From: Brachyhypopomus gauderio
Taxonomy: Eukaryota; Chordata; Actinopteri; Gymnotiformes; Hypopomidae
Reading direction: 5' to 3'
DNA: 64,000 bases
Assembly (NCBI RefSeq): GCF_052324685.1
Contig: NC_135225.1
Coordinates: forward strand, 11,546,003-11,610,002
Shown: positions 12,279 to 24,700 of the stretch, piece after piece
Position numbering within the stretch: position 1 is the stretch's first letter
Layout of the letters: each line of letters begins with the position of its first letter
The notes under the pieces: model-generated
Told to the model about the DNA's origin: nothing
Databases searched by the model: none
Seen by the model: the letters and a program-made list of their open reading frames with translations, nothing else
Position numbers and translations under genes: made by a program

Positions 12279-13678
12279 TTCCTACAATAACAAGGAGCTG
12301 GGCCACACAGCGGCCCCTGGTTGTCACAGCTCTGTGGGAGGGAGGGGTGTGAGTGGAGAGCCCTGAACCCCTGGCACATGCACCATGACGTTTTCAGTGT
12401 CATGGTCACCGAGACAGGCCTGTCACCACTTCACGTGCGGGAATGTGGCACCTACTTGACATGTGCAGACCAAATGGCAGCCACGGCCCCCTCTGGCATC
12501 GCCAGACGTCTCTGGGTGGGCATAAACCCCAGCAAGATAATGGAGAGATGACCAAATATGTCATAACTACTCAGCTTGCTATGCAGACTATGCAGGTGGT
12601 TGACGAACAGTTGGAAGTCTAGGAATGGAGCACAGAGCAGAGCAGGAGCTGATCACAGTGATACCAGTCAACACCAGCCTGGGTGATCTTGTTAGGATCA
12701 CTGACGCCCAATCAAAAGCTCCCAGGAGCTTGTCACATTTGCCACCCACTCATCAGAGGCACTTCTTGAGTCCCCAGCACATTCCTAACCAGCACACACA
12801 TAAACATAGGTCTGAGGAGTACGCCATAGATAGACACCCAACAATGTCAACAGGAAGACGTATAAGGGTTAGCCAATTTAACAATACACAGATACCAACA
12901 CGTTAACCACATGATAACACGAATTAGTTTGGTGCTGTAGAATCATACAGAATTAAGGGTTGGTAAAGGTTCACTGTGGATAATATAGCTTCAGTTCCTT
13001 TTACAAGACTTCAAAGCGCTGAATAATAATTAAGTCCCTATTAAAACATATAACTTGTGCACATATAACTTGTACATCTTAGGCACCTTTTTTTAAAGAT
13101 TTCGTTTTATATCTGTGATCGCATTTAAAGAAGAAGAGGACATCTGGCTGGGGCTTTAGCATATTTTTGCTTCATTGCCATGCATCTTGCTATTCAGGAA
13201 AGGGACACAATGCAGTAATGTGAAATTCCACCCAGGAGTCACTAGGCATTACCTCACTGAGAAAGGAGTTCAGCATTTATACACAAAAGATCGGCACGAG
13301 AGACGTTATACCCAAAGAGAGAGTGGGAGGGAGACGGGGAGACAGTCTGGTTGCGTAACGGACTTTGACTTTTTCTTTGTCAACAAATGACAAGTGGGGG
13401 CAGAGATAAAGCAGGGCTGACCCGGGCTGACCCAGCCCATGGCGAACCACTCCAAACAAGGCTGTGGCAGCCCAGTGGAGAGCAGCAGCCGGCCCTCGTT
13501 AAAGCACAAGACCCCCTCGTTACCGTAAATGTGTTCGGTGAGCTTTCTGCCCCCCCTCCCGCACTGTCTCTGGGCTGCCCACAGCGTATAAGGAAATGTA
13601 TGCAGGCACTGTGTTTCCCTTAGCCACGCTGGATCTGAAGATGACTCGTTTAGCTCTTCAATGCAAGGACATAGGGCA

Positions 13679-14116
13679 GCGGCGAACAGCCCAGGGGACA
13701 TGGCGGCGAACAGCCCAGGGGATGTGGCGGCGAACAGCCTAGGGGACGTGGCGGCGAACAGCCCAGGGGACGTGGCGGCAAACAGCCCAGGGGACGTGGC
13801 GGCAAACAGCCCAGGGGACGTGGCGGACGAACAGCCCAGGGGATGTGGCGGCGAACAGCCCAGGGGACGTGGCGGCGAACAGCCCAGGGGACGTGGCGCC
13901 GAACAGCCCTAGGGGACGTGGCGCCGAACAGCCCAGGGGATGTGGCGGCGAACAGCCCAGGGGATGTGGCGGCGAACAGCCCTAGGGAACGTGGTGGCGA
14001 ACAGCCCAGGGGACATGGCGGCGATCAGCCCTAGGGGACATGGCGGCGAACAGCCCTAGGGAACGTGGCGGCAAACAGCCCAGGGGACGTGGCAGCGAAC
14101 AGCCCAGGGGATGCTG
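13679..14116. repeat. GC-rich minisatellite, 24-bp unit, 18 copies
   Basis: Eighteen head-to-tail units close to GCGGCGAACAGCCCAGGGGA plus a CGTG or TGTG end. Six units carry a one-base insertion, so the total is 438 bases. Because 24 is divisible by three, part of the array is open on the plus strand and would repeat AANSPGDV, but the one-base insertions break the frame. It lies in the presumed first sorbs1 intron, so I read it as non-coding. Confidence 0.95.
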
Positions 14117-15142
14117 CGGCAGACCTGCTCACTTCTGCATGGAGTACAGCGTAGATTAATGGATGCTACGGTACAAGATGATGAAATTCTGTTTTAGTGA
14201 GCATTAGCCCCATGACCCAGCCTATCACTAAAATGCATAATAAGAAGTGAAACTAGGCTGTTTTAGATATGATCTTGAAAGGTGTGTGACTCAGTCAGAT
14301 TTAAATCTTGAGACAAGACGGGCAGCTACATCTAGCAAACGAGAGCAGCGGCCACGCACAAGCCTTGTGATAAACGTGTGCCCTGACCACAGACCAAACA
14401 CCCGTTTGACCATCCTAAGGTGACAACATTTGTCTTCAACTCTATTTCAACCTTACAATGTTTATCACTTGAGTGCAGACCTCACCTAGTCACACGGATC
14501 AGACAGGAAGTCAGGTGATGTATAAGATGTTCGCTACGGTGTCAGGCACAATCATAACCCATAATTAAATTTATTGTGATATCACTGACATTAAACATTT
14601 TACAATTCATGTTAACCAGTTCAAAGAGGCTTATGTAATGTAATCAGTCTCTAATTTAATTACCTACACGGCAGGGCTGGTTGCCAGATCACTGTTAAGC
14701 CCTTGTGGCCAAAGCAAACCACAAACCTGTGATTAAAGGCTACCAAAAAAAACCTCTCAGCTCCTATATGGACACATGAGGCAAAAAAGCAGGATTTTTA
14801 TTTCTTCTCAATCTCTGTAAAAGTGAACCCCCTCACAGCCATCTCGTATCTGAAGCACGGAGGCCTCTGTTCAGCACAAAGACCAGTATGAGGATGAGTC
14901 AAACGTTCCTGGCATGGCTCTCCACACAGGGCAGAGGACAAGAGGCCCTCTTGAGAGCTGAGGCGACGGCGAGCATGCGCACGACTCTCATAGCCTCTGG
15001 CCTGACAAACAGCCTTTATCTACACGCAACTTCCCACAAAGCCAGCCTGGGACATCGAATGTCACCAACAGATTTTGGAATTTAGGCTTCAACTTTTCAC
15101 GGGTCAGCCGCCGAGGGACAACACCTCCACTTACAGTCTTAC

Positions 15143-15185
15143 CAAGACTATATTTGACTACTCCTTCCACAACTGCAGATGACAT
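15143..15185 (-). other. sorbs1: candidate alternative first coding exon of sorbs1 (starts MSS)
   Basis: On the minus strand an ATG at 15185 opens MSSAVVEGVVKYSL plus one base, then a GTAAGA donor. The phase fits splicing directly to the exon starting at 9495 and skipping the 43-nt candidate at 10796. Mammalian sorbs1 also begins MSS, but the rest does not match clearly. A TATA-like run sits about 30 bases upstream of the ATG, too close for a normal leader. This is inference only. Confidence 0.22.
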
Positions 15186-15267
15186 TGTAATGTAGTAAAT
15201 AGCTTTCAGAAAGTATATATACAAATTACGGGGTTATAATGTAGGTAGATGTCTGGTTAAGATTGAT

Positions 15268-15470
15268 ATAATGATTATGAATCACTACTAACACCACCTG
15301 TATAATCTACATTACATAATGATTATGAATCACTACTAACACCACCTGTATAATCTACATTACATAATGATTATCAATCACTACTAATACCACCTATATA
15401 ATCTATATGACATAATGATTATCAATTACTACTAACACCGCCTGTATAATCTATATTACATAATGATTAT
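15268..15470. repeat. AT-rich tandem repeat, 48-bp unit, about 4.2 copies
   Basis: Four diverging copies of a unit starting ATAATGATTATGAATCACTA, with later copies drifting at several bases. It is intronic or upstream of sorbs1 and has no coding potential. Confidence 0.92.
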
Positions 15471-16421
15471 TTGTTCTCAGCTGAAATTACTTTGTGTATT
15501 TGACTCGTTTGAGTGTTATAGAGCAGATGGGGAAGAATGTTGCCTCTAAAGCAGCATGTTCCATATAAATCAAACTGATCTGAAAGGAGGACAAAGCTCA
15601 GTGCAGGCCGTGCTAACCTCCACCCAGAGCGCCGTAGATGTGATTTGGTAGAAAATAGTGTTGTGAAGGGATAATCCAATGAGAATGTCACAGGTTATAA
15701 ATATTTGGGCATCTGGATTGATGACTAGATCTCTGATTACTACGCTTTGATGAGAATTGTTTACATGAATGTTACATCCTCCACACTGGAATCAGATGAC
15801 ACCGTTAACCATGTCACTGCATGCCAGGAGAAGGAAGATGACACCTATTCACGCATCACTGAGGCATGTGTGACAGAACTGGACGGGCCATGTCCCCCTG
15901 CTTAACATTTAGAGCATAAAGTATTTGCTATTAATTTACTTCACATTCTCATAAACCCTCTTTTATTCTCATAAAAAGGGCAAAAATAAAGGTAACAAAA
16001 ATACTGCATTTCAACTTATTCCAAAATAAAGGTCCTCACGATATCTATTCTGATATGATAATGAGATCACCGTGTTATACTTATTTAACAGTTACGCATG
16101 AAGCTTACTTGCCACAGCAAAGTTGACTTCAGGCGAAATTTGTGAGCCTGCATTGGGAACGCAGAATGTGACAACTGGTTTAGAGCCCTCAGCTATGTGA
16201 CTTAGGCTCGTTAATCTGGTCGCAGGATGCAGACTGTTCCACCACACCTAAAAACAGCTCTCAGATAATCCAGCCTTTTCAAGTGCTTCCATAATGAGGG
16301 TGTACATAGCAGCATGACAGAAGGCTCCAGAGCTCAGTATAGAGAAAGACTTTTAGCTCATAGCCTTTTTAAAGAATGATAACATACTTATGCAACTATG
16401 TGAGAAAGGTATACACACATT

Positions 16422-16423
<2 letters not shown>

Positions 16424-16458
<35 letters not shown>
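16424..16458. repeat. (CA)n microsatellite
   Basis: About 17 CA units. A second, shorter CA run follows near 16846-16866. Confidence 0.95.
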
Positions 16459-16459
<1 letters not shown>

Positions 16460-19362
16460 TAGGGCCATCACAGCTACCAGAGTCCTGACAACAGCAGTAT
16501 GAGACTACTTACTAAACTCCTGAAATACCTCATAATGATTTTGGGGGCTAAAAATATTTTTATTTTTAATACACAATGTAAAAAATTGTGTATTAGCACA
16601 GAAATTCACATTGGTCAGTGTATCTATGTTTGTCCACAACATCTTCAGGGAGGGGTCTCCCCAGCCAAACAGCCCTGTGTCCACACCAGCTGCTACGCAA
16701 AGTGCCACGCTAGCAAGAAACAAAGTGAGACATCTGTCAACGTCATCCGTACCGAACCATACGTTTCCTGCTTGCTGCCTTGTTTACCTTAATGTATTAG
16801 TATGCTGCTTGCTGTGGGCATATAAACTTTGATAGGTATACGTGTACACACACACACACACACACAGGTGCGGACACTCTGAGAACCACTCTCACGTATG
16901 ATTCAGCCAATAGGGGTGAATGACAGTGAGGGGGAAGACGATGGGTTGCTAAGCAATGTGGAGAAACATTACCACAATGGGAACAGAGAGCGTCAGGTGT
17001 CTGGGCCAGAAGCACCCAGTGAAGGCTCCTCAATCATTGGGCTTCTGATGTGTGCTTATCGTGAATATACGTGCCACTCATCGCATACAGGCAGGGCAAC
17101 CAGTTGCTTTAAATAAGTATCAACATCATTTGCATAGCATTTCTAAAAGCATAGCAAATGGAGTTGTACCTTGAAACGTGGAATAATAAGAAACCAGCAT
17201 ATAACAAATCACATATGAAGAAAATACACCATGACGTATGGATTTATAATGGAAATTGCTGGGTATTACGGTTCAGTTACATGAAAAATGTTTGTTCCCC
17301 TTAGTCATACGATACTATTACATTTAGAATAGTATTACCCATTCAGAACTCTTTAACAACCCTGAATATCCTGGACCTAGATACAGATCCAAATGATGGT
17401 GCTTATTATATATGACATCACTTTTAATAATGATTATATATTACATGCATAAAAATATCAATGGAAAGACATGAATCTTTACTTTCCATTGAAAACGTAA
17501 AAACTTAAACCCATTCCCAGACATTTCTAAACAGGCTAAGGTGAATGAAAAAGAGTCCTCCATGATTTACTGTAGCACTAGAGGTATACAGGCATATGTG
17601 CCCCTCAAACAGTGATACACCAGTAGGAAAATGTTAATGGTTATAACAGTTCATTGATATTGCAATTTTGCATTATTTAAAATCCTAATGGCTATAATTG
17701 TACCATCACACTCACACGATGGACACTCTCATCATCAATACATGTAAACAACTTTCTGACTGAAAGAGCTGATGTTGCTGAGAAAGAAACAACTGACAAA
17801 CAACAAAACACAAAATGCATTTAGTTCATGGTACATCGTTGGAGAGAGTATTCCTTCACACTTCTGCCTGTATACTCTGTACTGGGCACAAGTAACATGA
17901 TTCTGCACAACGGTTATAAAAAATTTAGCAACCAACACAAATTATTCATTATAAAACTAAAGGGATTGTATCCAGACAGCCTGACATTGGAATTTCACCC
18001 ATATTCCAGAAACCCTCACCTAGTTTACTTGAAGACGTGTAAACATAAAAAACTATTAAGATTCGTGTGATTTTTCCACTACATTTAGAATGTCTTAAGT
18101 TTAATTATTTCGCAATGGTTCACCTAATTGAAGATTAAATCATTGTGTTTACATTGTGGACTTTACGATTTTATCCCTTATGTACTGATATTTCACTTTT
18201 TTAAAACAAATAAAATCTCCCTATAAAGTCATAACATTTCCCCAGAAATATTTCCTAAACAAATCCTCCCACAGCAGGTATGCAAAAACTCCAGAAATAC
18301 CGGTCAAGTGCTTCTCTCATAACTTAGCGGACAAATATGTCATAACCCCTGACTCACATTATTTGTGCTTCAGCTAATATGTACTTACCTAATAATGTCC
18401 TGTACGTTCATGCGGAGTTTACCTGCAGTCCACTGTACAGACCACACATCATTTATTTAAGTGTGGTCGAGGGGACCACGTTGTTGGTGACTAACGGAAG
18501 CACGTGTAGCCACTGGTATATGCATTAATATTTTACCTTACTGTAACTTTCTTAGGGTTTACATTCACTCGGTTGTGCTTTTGTGCTAAAGGTTTGCCAG
18601 TTTACGGCAGCCAAAACGGTAAAATCCTGCCCGACGTGATCTTGAGTTTAGAGGCAAGTTTACCTTGCTGCACTGAGCCTGTACCGCATTATCTGAATTC
18701 CATTAGGCCAAATATCTAAATCTATATCATTCGCCTCTAATTCAGCATTAAGCTCAAAAGCTTTTTGTCTTTTTAAAAAACAAGACTGTAAACAAACCTA
18801 ATGGAAATGTACGTATTCCTCTACTATACTACAGTATATAAATAATAGCCTCGGGTAAAATTGTGTCTTATTTGGGATCCTTTTCTGTTGTATGTAAAGT
18901 CACTTGGCTGTAAGTGATTATTCCCTGTCCTATTCCTTATTTGGCCTGGTGAGGATGAGCAGCGCTCGGCTGTTTTCTGCGGAATACAAATGAGCTTCAG
19001 TCCACCGACCTAGACGATTCACCCATACTGGGAGAATTACTTTGACTTAAGACGCGCAATTAAAATGACAAGTAGTGTCACATCTCGATCTCAACTTCCG
19101 ATCAGTTGTGCTGGTAGTGAAAAGAACGCCACAAGACAGCAAACCAGCCCAAGTCAAGGACTCCCCTACCCTACCGCACTTTGCCAGCACCGCAAATTCA
19201 CCGCAGCGGTCAGCAGCAGCACGGAGCGGACTCAAATCTGTCAGTCCAGTACACTCAAACGTTCACCTTGACATTGATGCAATAAATGATATGTGCAAAT
19301 GTGTAGTGTTTAGTATCGATGCTTGAAAACATGCTGGAACGATATCTGCAACGTGTGCTTAC

Positions 19363-19560
19363 CTTTCCACGGAAGCAGTCCAGGTTTTCGTAGTGATAAC
19401 GCTGCCGCACGCTGCAGGGTTTGTAGTGTCCGTCACCACAGGGCGCAAGGCGCGCACCACTCACTAAGAGCGCTCGTCCATTCTCATTAGAATTAGAGCT
19501 GCCCCCCTGTGTCCTGCCTGGGCTGGGCGGACACGGGCGTAGTGCGCAAAGTCACACACG
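19363..19560 (-). promoter_or_regulatory. candidate 5' UTR exon and promoter region of sorbs1
   Basis: A CpG-containing, GC-richer block ends in a good minus-strand donor (GGAAAG followed by GTAAGC at 19363). It lies between the pik3ap1 3' end and the first coding exons of sorbs1, in the right orientation to be the sorbs1 leader exon. There is no in-frame ATG leading to the donor, which fits a non-coding exon. The transcription start cannot be fixed from sequence. Confidence 0.4.
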
Positions 19561-20278
19561 TGCATAAGACCCAGCTAATCCGACTGAGGTTTTTTTTAAT
19601 GACCAGGTATGACCACACGTATTTGTATATTTAACTCGAGCCAAAGCTAATGTTTTCTGTTAAACTGTAACTTCAAATTGGGCGGTTGTACACAACGTTA
19701 AATTAATTAGCAGTTTGCTGATATTGATGGCATAATCAGCACTAACCTTGAAGAATGAGTTAGTCATGACATAGTTCATGGATTAATATTATTTCATTAT
19801 AATTGCCTTAATCATCCATACTTCTAACCAAATTAGTTGTTATTGGTCTAGACGACCACCTTTATTGTTGGTGATATATTATGGGCACTAAAGTTATTGT
19901 GGTTTAAAAATCTTTCTTCAGAGCAGATTTGTCATAATGTACTCCTATGATCAATGACGTGGTTCAGGAAAAAAAATTCCAGTTCAGACCACCATCTAAC
20001 AACAATAAGAGGAAAATACAAAATACAAAAACAACATAATTTTTTATTATTATTATTTTCTTCACATTTTCGCCGTTTTCTACTTCTATTTTGGTATAAT
20101 TAGTTTTTTTTTTCTGTTCCTACTTCTATTTTGACATATTCACTTTTAACAATAGTGCATAAAAAGTGTTTTACAGTACAATATAAAAGTGATAAAATGG
20201 AAGTATGCAATATTGGCCTATAAGTGCCAGTTGTGCATGAAAAGTGAAGTGCACTAAAAATGAAGCAGCCCTGGTCAC

Positions 20279-20400
20279 ACTGTGTGTGTTTGTGTGTGTG
20301 TGTGGGGGGGTGGTTGTTGGGTAGGTGGGGGGTGTGTTAGGTTGGGGGTGTTGGGTGGAGGTGAGGTGTTGTGTGAGTGGGGGTTTGGTAGGGGTTACTG
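20279..20400. repeat. GT/G-rich low-complexity tract
   Basis: The plus strand is dominated by runs of three to seven G separated by T-rich loops, following a short GT repeat. It lies between the pik3ap1 3' end and the sorbs1 leader. Several G-runs of three or more with short loops could fold as G-quadruplexes; that is inference. Confidence 0.8.
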
Positions 20401-21287
20401 TTTCCTGCTCTTAGAAGGTTCCCAGAGATCACTCTGCCTGTTTCCATTCATATGTTTCCTTTCTCTGGGGTGGAAACTGCCACCACTTCCTGTAGCGGTA
20501 TAGAAGATGCTGTGATGCCTCCTGTCTCCACTGCTGAGGCCACCGTCTCCGCTCCGCCTTCCCCACAGGGCAACGTCTCCACCTTCTGCTCCCACACGGG
20601 TGCAGCACTGGAGGTCTGCATGCAGAGATTTCAGGCACCTGAACTTGCAAAGATCAGTTAAAGTGTCCACCAAACACCCCCCCACCCCCACCCCTTGGCA
20701 TCACGTGTTGTATGCACATCATCTGTGCATCTCCACCCTTCCTTGTGTCCACCTCATGATAACAGGCCATGCATTTGCAACCGGTGTCTTCTTGCCTTAG
20801 TTTGTCAGTTGCTAATTTGATCTGGATCTTGGACTTTGGACCTCTCCATAGGAGCAATACGTTATTTTTCCAGCAATTTTTCTTCACAGTGTGAAACAGC
20901 CATTATAGTAGAGGTCTGGGTGTTTAATCATGGTCATTGTGAGGAACCAAAATAATAAAGTAATCACTTCCACAATTATCGTTTGCTTTTTCTGCTGGTA
21001 AGCATGACATATCCACCCTTTAACTATGACAATGCCCCTAATAAATACTGCTCAATTCAGCACCTCCATCATGCTTCATCTTCCTCGGCATCATATACGA
21101 AAATGTTTGGAAAAACTATAAAAACATTTTTTTAGATTTGCAGTGAGAAGGCCAGGTGTTCAAATTTCTTCTTCAACTTTTTTCTATTCCCTCTATTCCC
21201 CAAACTGGTTTTACATTTTAATTTATGTTCAGGTAATATGAATACACATCACACAGAGACAGAATCGCATTCGGTCAGATCTGCAAC

Positions 21288-21293
21288 TTTAAT
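21288..21293 (-). terminator. candidate pik3ap1 polyadenylation signal (ATTAAA)
   Basis: ATTAAA on the minus strand about 470 bases after the pik3ap1 stop, with a GT-rich stretch 20-45 bases further on (21245-21270), the usual layout of a cleavage site. No AATAAA was seen between the stop and this site. Confidence 0.45.
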
Positions 21294-21759
21294 GTAGGCA
21301 TCGAATAAATACAAACACACAGTAGAAAACAACAGAAATGAAAAATGTTCAAATGAAAATAATGTACATTGATCAGATTATATTGCCCAATATGTATAGG
21401 TAATGGGACTTTTCACATTTAAAGAATTTCTAAAATTGCTATTGTGTGCAAAGTTATATCACCAATGACAAGTGATCTGTTAATCAACTGTTAAATGTGG
21501 AATTATTATTTGATCAAATTGTTAACTTATTTGAATATGTTCAAATAATCTTTGTGAATCCGAAGATCATTAACAACACTAACCTATAACGTATAACACT
21601 GTGTTTTGGTTGCGTCTCTCAATTGTTCATTCAAACTCACGGCCAATAGAGGGCAGACGTGAAAAAAGTTCACATTTTTTCACAGATCCACATTATTACA
21701 CAAGCTTGATGTAACCGTAACAAGAGTAAAAGGAAGTGTGAGACACATGTGGGAAAGGG

Positions 21760-24700
21760 TCACCATGGCCGAGGCTGGACGGGCCGTGGAGGGATGGGAG
21801 GGGCTGGGATGGATGGGATGGCTCTCTGCGGGGGCAACTGAGGCAGAGCACGAGACGGGCTGGGCACATAACGCTCATGTAGCAAACTCTCTGGAAACCT
21901 GAGGGGGGGAATGCAATGGGATAAATGAACTTTTGATGTAAATTAGGTTCAATAGCTTGCAACATAGAAAGACTGGAGACAAAACCTACCATCCAGGATA
22001 AAAGAAAAACTTTAAAAGTCCAAATTTAATGTTTCGGGGAGTCAGGCATTTTTAAATGAAGGTTGCAAGACTTTGGAAAGAGCTTCTGCAGTATTAATGC
22101 AGAAGTGTCATAGGTATTTAGTGTTGTGAGGTGAAGTGTTATATCTATTTTCATAGATCAATTTACATGTGGATATGTGGATATACAATTACAGAGTCTT
22201 AATACCACAAAACTAACTCATCTGGTGTCTAAAGCTTTGCACTCTCTTCTGTAATCCAACACTGACAGAACGTTTGGACAGCTCATGTACAATTACCATA
22301 TGTGTACTGTATACAATTACTGTATACAGTAAATACATAAGGAACAGTGTGAAACTATCAGGGGAAATTATGAATGTGGCAGCTGAGATGTGAGAACACA
22401 TATATGTCTAGTTTTCATTATATTGCAGTTTGCTTGGAAGGCTTAGTATTATTACTATCATCATCATCATCATCATCATATATCATCATTAGTAGTAATA
22501 GTAGTAATAGTAGTTGTAGTCGTAGTAGTATAAGTTGCCTTAGTAGATGGTAGATGGAACAAGGAGGTGAAAGAGTGTTGAAATATCTGAATGACATGCA
22601 TAAAGATGCATTAAGATGGGCTTATCTACATAAGTTGACTTCTAAACCACTTTACCCACTTCCCACAACACATACAGTTTCTCCTTTTGCTCACAACACT
22701 GCTAATAGAGTCGTTGTGTTTATTAAACTTAAAATGTACATTAACAACTGAAGCTACAGACTAAAATATAATGCATGCAAACAGTGAGAGAAGCAATGAA
22801 GACGTTGTGTACAGTTTCACTTTGTAGGCAGTTGCTTAGTGTTTGTGGCTGGCGGCTGGTTTATAACACAGAGGAAAGTTAAACACTGCACTTCATCTCA
22901 CCAAATATAGCAGCAAGGCTCATTTTTCTAGACCAAAGAATGCAAAAGAACCATCAAGTTTCTTAAAACATTTTAAGCAAACTCACATTACCTTAATAAT
23001 AATACCATCAATTTATTTTTCACCTTGTTCTCAGTGTTTCACTTTCCCTCACTCTCTTGCATTTGCTACTGACATATAAATTTCTGTTTTTAACATATTC
23101 TGTTTTGAGGGTTTTTTTTAACACTTCCTCTCTTCATGTTTCCAGTCATGTGACTCATAAAAGCACATTTATTTTAAAGTTTATATCAACCACTATGACG
23201 AAGTGTTTGCACCTCCTCTGACAGGTGCATGATATTTATCTCACAGAATTTAATCCAGGTAATCAGATCTATGAAGGTTGGATCTGAGTCCCTAGCGCTA
23301 ATGCTGTAATCTGTGCACCAAAGCACAGACATGTAAAACTGCAAGGAGCAGAAAGATCTCACCATTCGGACGTGCGGGGCGGCACTCTGGGTGGAGGGAG
23401 AACAGGTGGTGCTGGTCGGAGAGGTCGAGGAGGAACACTTTCCTGAGGCTCCTTCAAGGAGACGGAAAGAGGGTTCAGATGGGAACAACAGAAGAAATCA
23501 CCTCACATAACCTGCAGTTTGTCTTTCAAATTAATACTTAAAATATCCACAAGGGACAAGAGTGACATGATAAGAGATTTTAAAAGTTCTGGATTCAAAC
23601 AACAACTCACGTAACAGCGCTACACTTTGTAACGTCATAATATGTATTATTCTCCATTGTAACCATAAGAGGCATTAGGAAAAAATGCAATTGTTATTTA
23701 AGAAATGACAAATCTCACCTCCAGTTCCCCATCTGCTCCACTGCTGTAACTGATGGTGCTCAGAGTACTGAGTCTGTTACTCCCACTGCCTGCTCACACC
23801 ACACACACAGATACACCCAAACACCCACATATTAATGTCAGTAAACACTAGCAGGAGGACATGACAACTATTTCTCTTCTTCTCAAAAAGTAAGGCAGAA
23901 AAAATTTAATAAAGTAATGAATAGATAACTGATGCTACACAGTTTCAGATATTCTGTGTTCATAAGTTACTCATTCTTCTAATAAACTGAATGACTTCTG
24001 CAAAATGAGTTTTGCAAAATAAAAACGTTATAATGTCTGAGTGTGGTTTGTAGGCATTACTTACTAACAAGTGCAGATACAAAGCAATCCTGGGAATGTG
24101 ACTATTTTTACTATATAAACCAAGTTGAGGCTTTAATGAAGTGAAAACTCTGGAAATCTTGATGTGAAAATGGCCTTGTTACACCACAGACAAATACAGT
24201 TTACAGTTGGCGTGGAAGTCAGCTATTCACAGATCACTGATAGTGAAAGTACAAGCCTTTCTTTCTTAAGAAGCTGATGTCAGTTATGTCTTGCATAAAA
24301 AGGAAACATTGCTATGGACGTGTGAGAGGGTCATCCAATGTGCTGCCTACCAGAGATATGTTGGTCTGGTCACGTGACAGGCTGAGACTTACCACCAGAG
24401 GGAGCCGGACATGGTCATTAACTGGTCGAAAAAGGGAGAGAATAGGGATGAGACTACTCACTAGAGGTGCTGGAGGTACTTCCCGTCTGCCAAGTTCCTC
24501 TCTGTGGTGGCTGGCTCACAGGAGGTGTCTGGGTTGTGGCCCGCGGGCTTGGCTCATACACCGAACACTCTATGTTTATATGAGAGCCCCAACGCAGGTT
24601 CCTCTGCATTGGAGCAGTTATCTCCAGCTCTAAATCACAGAACAAATGGGTAAATACAGTTAAATATAGTATGATTCCTGGAATGTATTATTTTGTTTCA

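Noticed and set aside
13661..14034. Open frames repeating AANSPGDV or similar on the plus strand
   Set aside because: They are the codon-periodic minisatellite; one-base insertions break the frame and there are no splice or family signals.
18360..18430. Possible minus-strand mini-exon ATGAACGTACAG with a GTAAGT donor
   Set aside because: Phase does not fit any accepted sorbs1 exon and the upstream acceptor has a poor pyrimidine tract.
20395..20691. Overlapping open frames on both strands (minus MGVGGCLVD, plus MFPFSGVET)
   Set aside because: Neither resembles a known family, no splice partners were found, and they abut a low-complexity tract.
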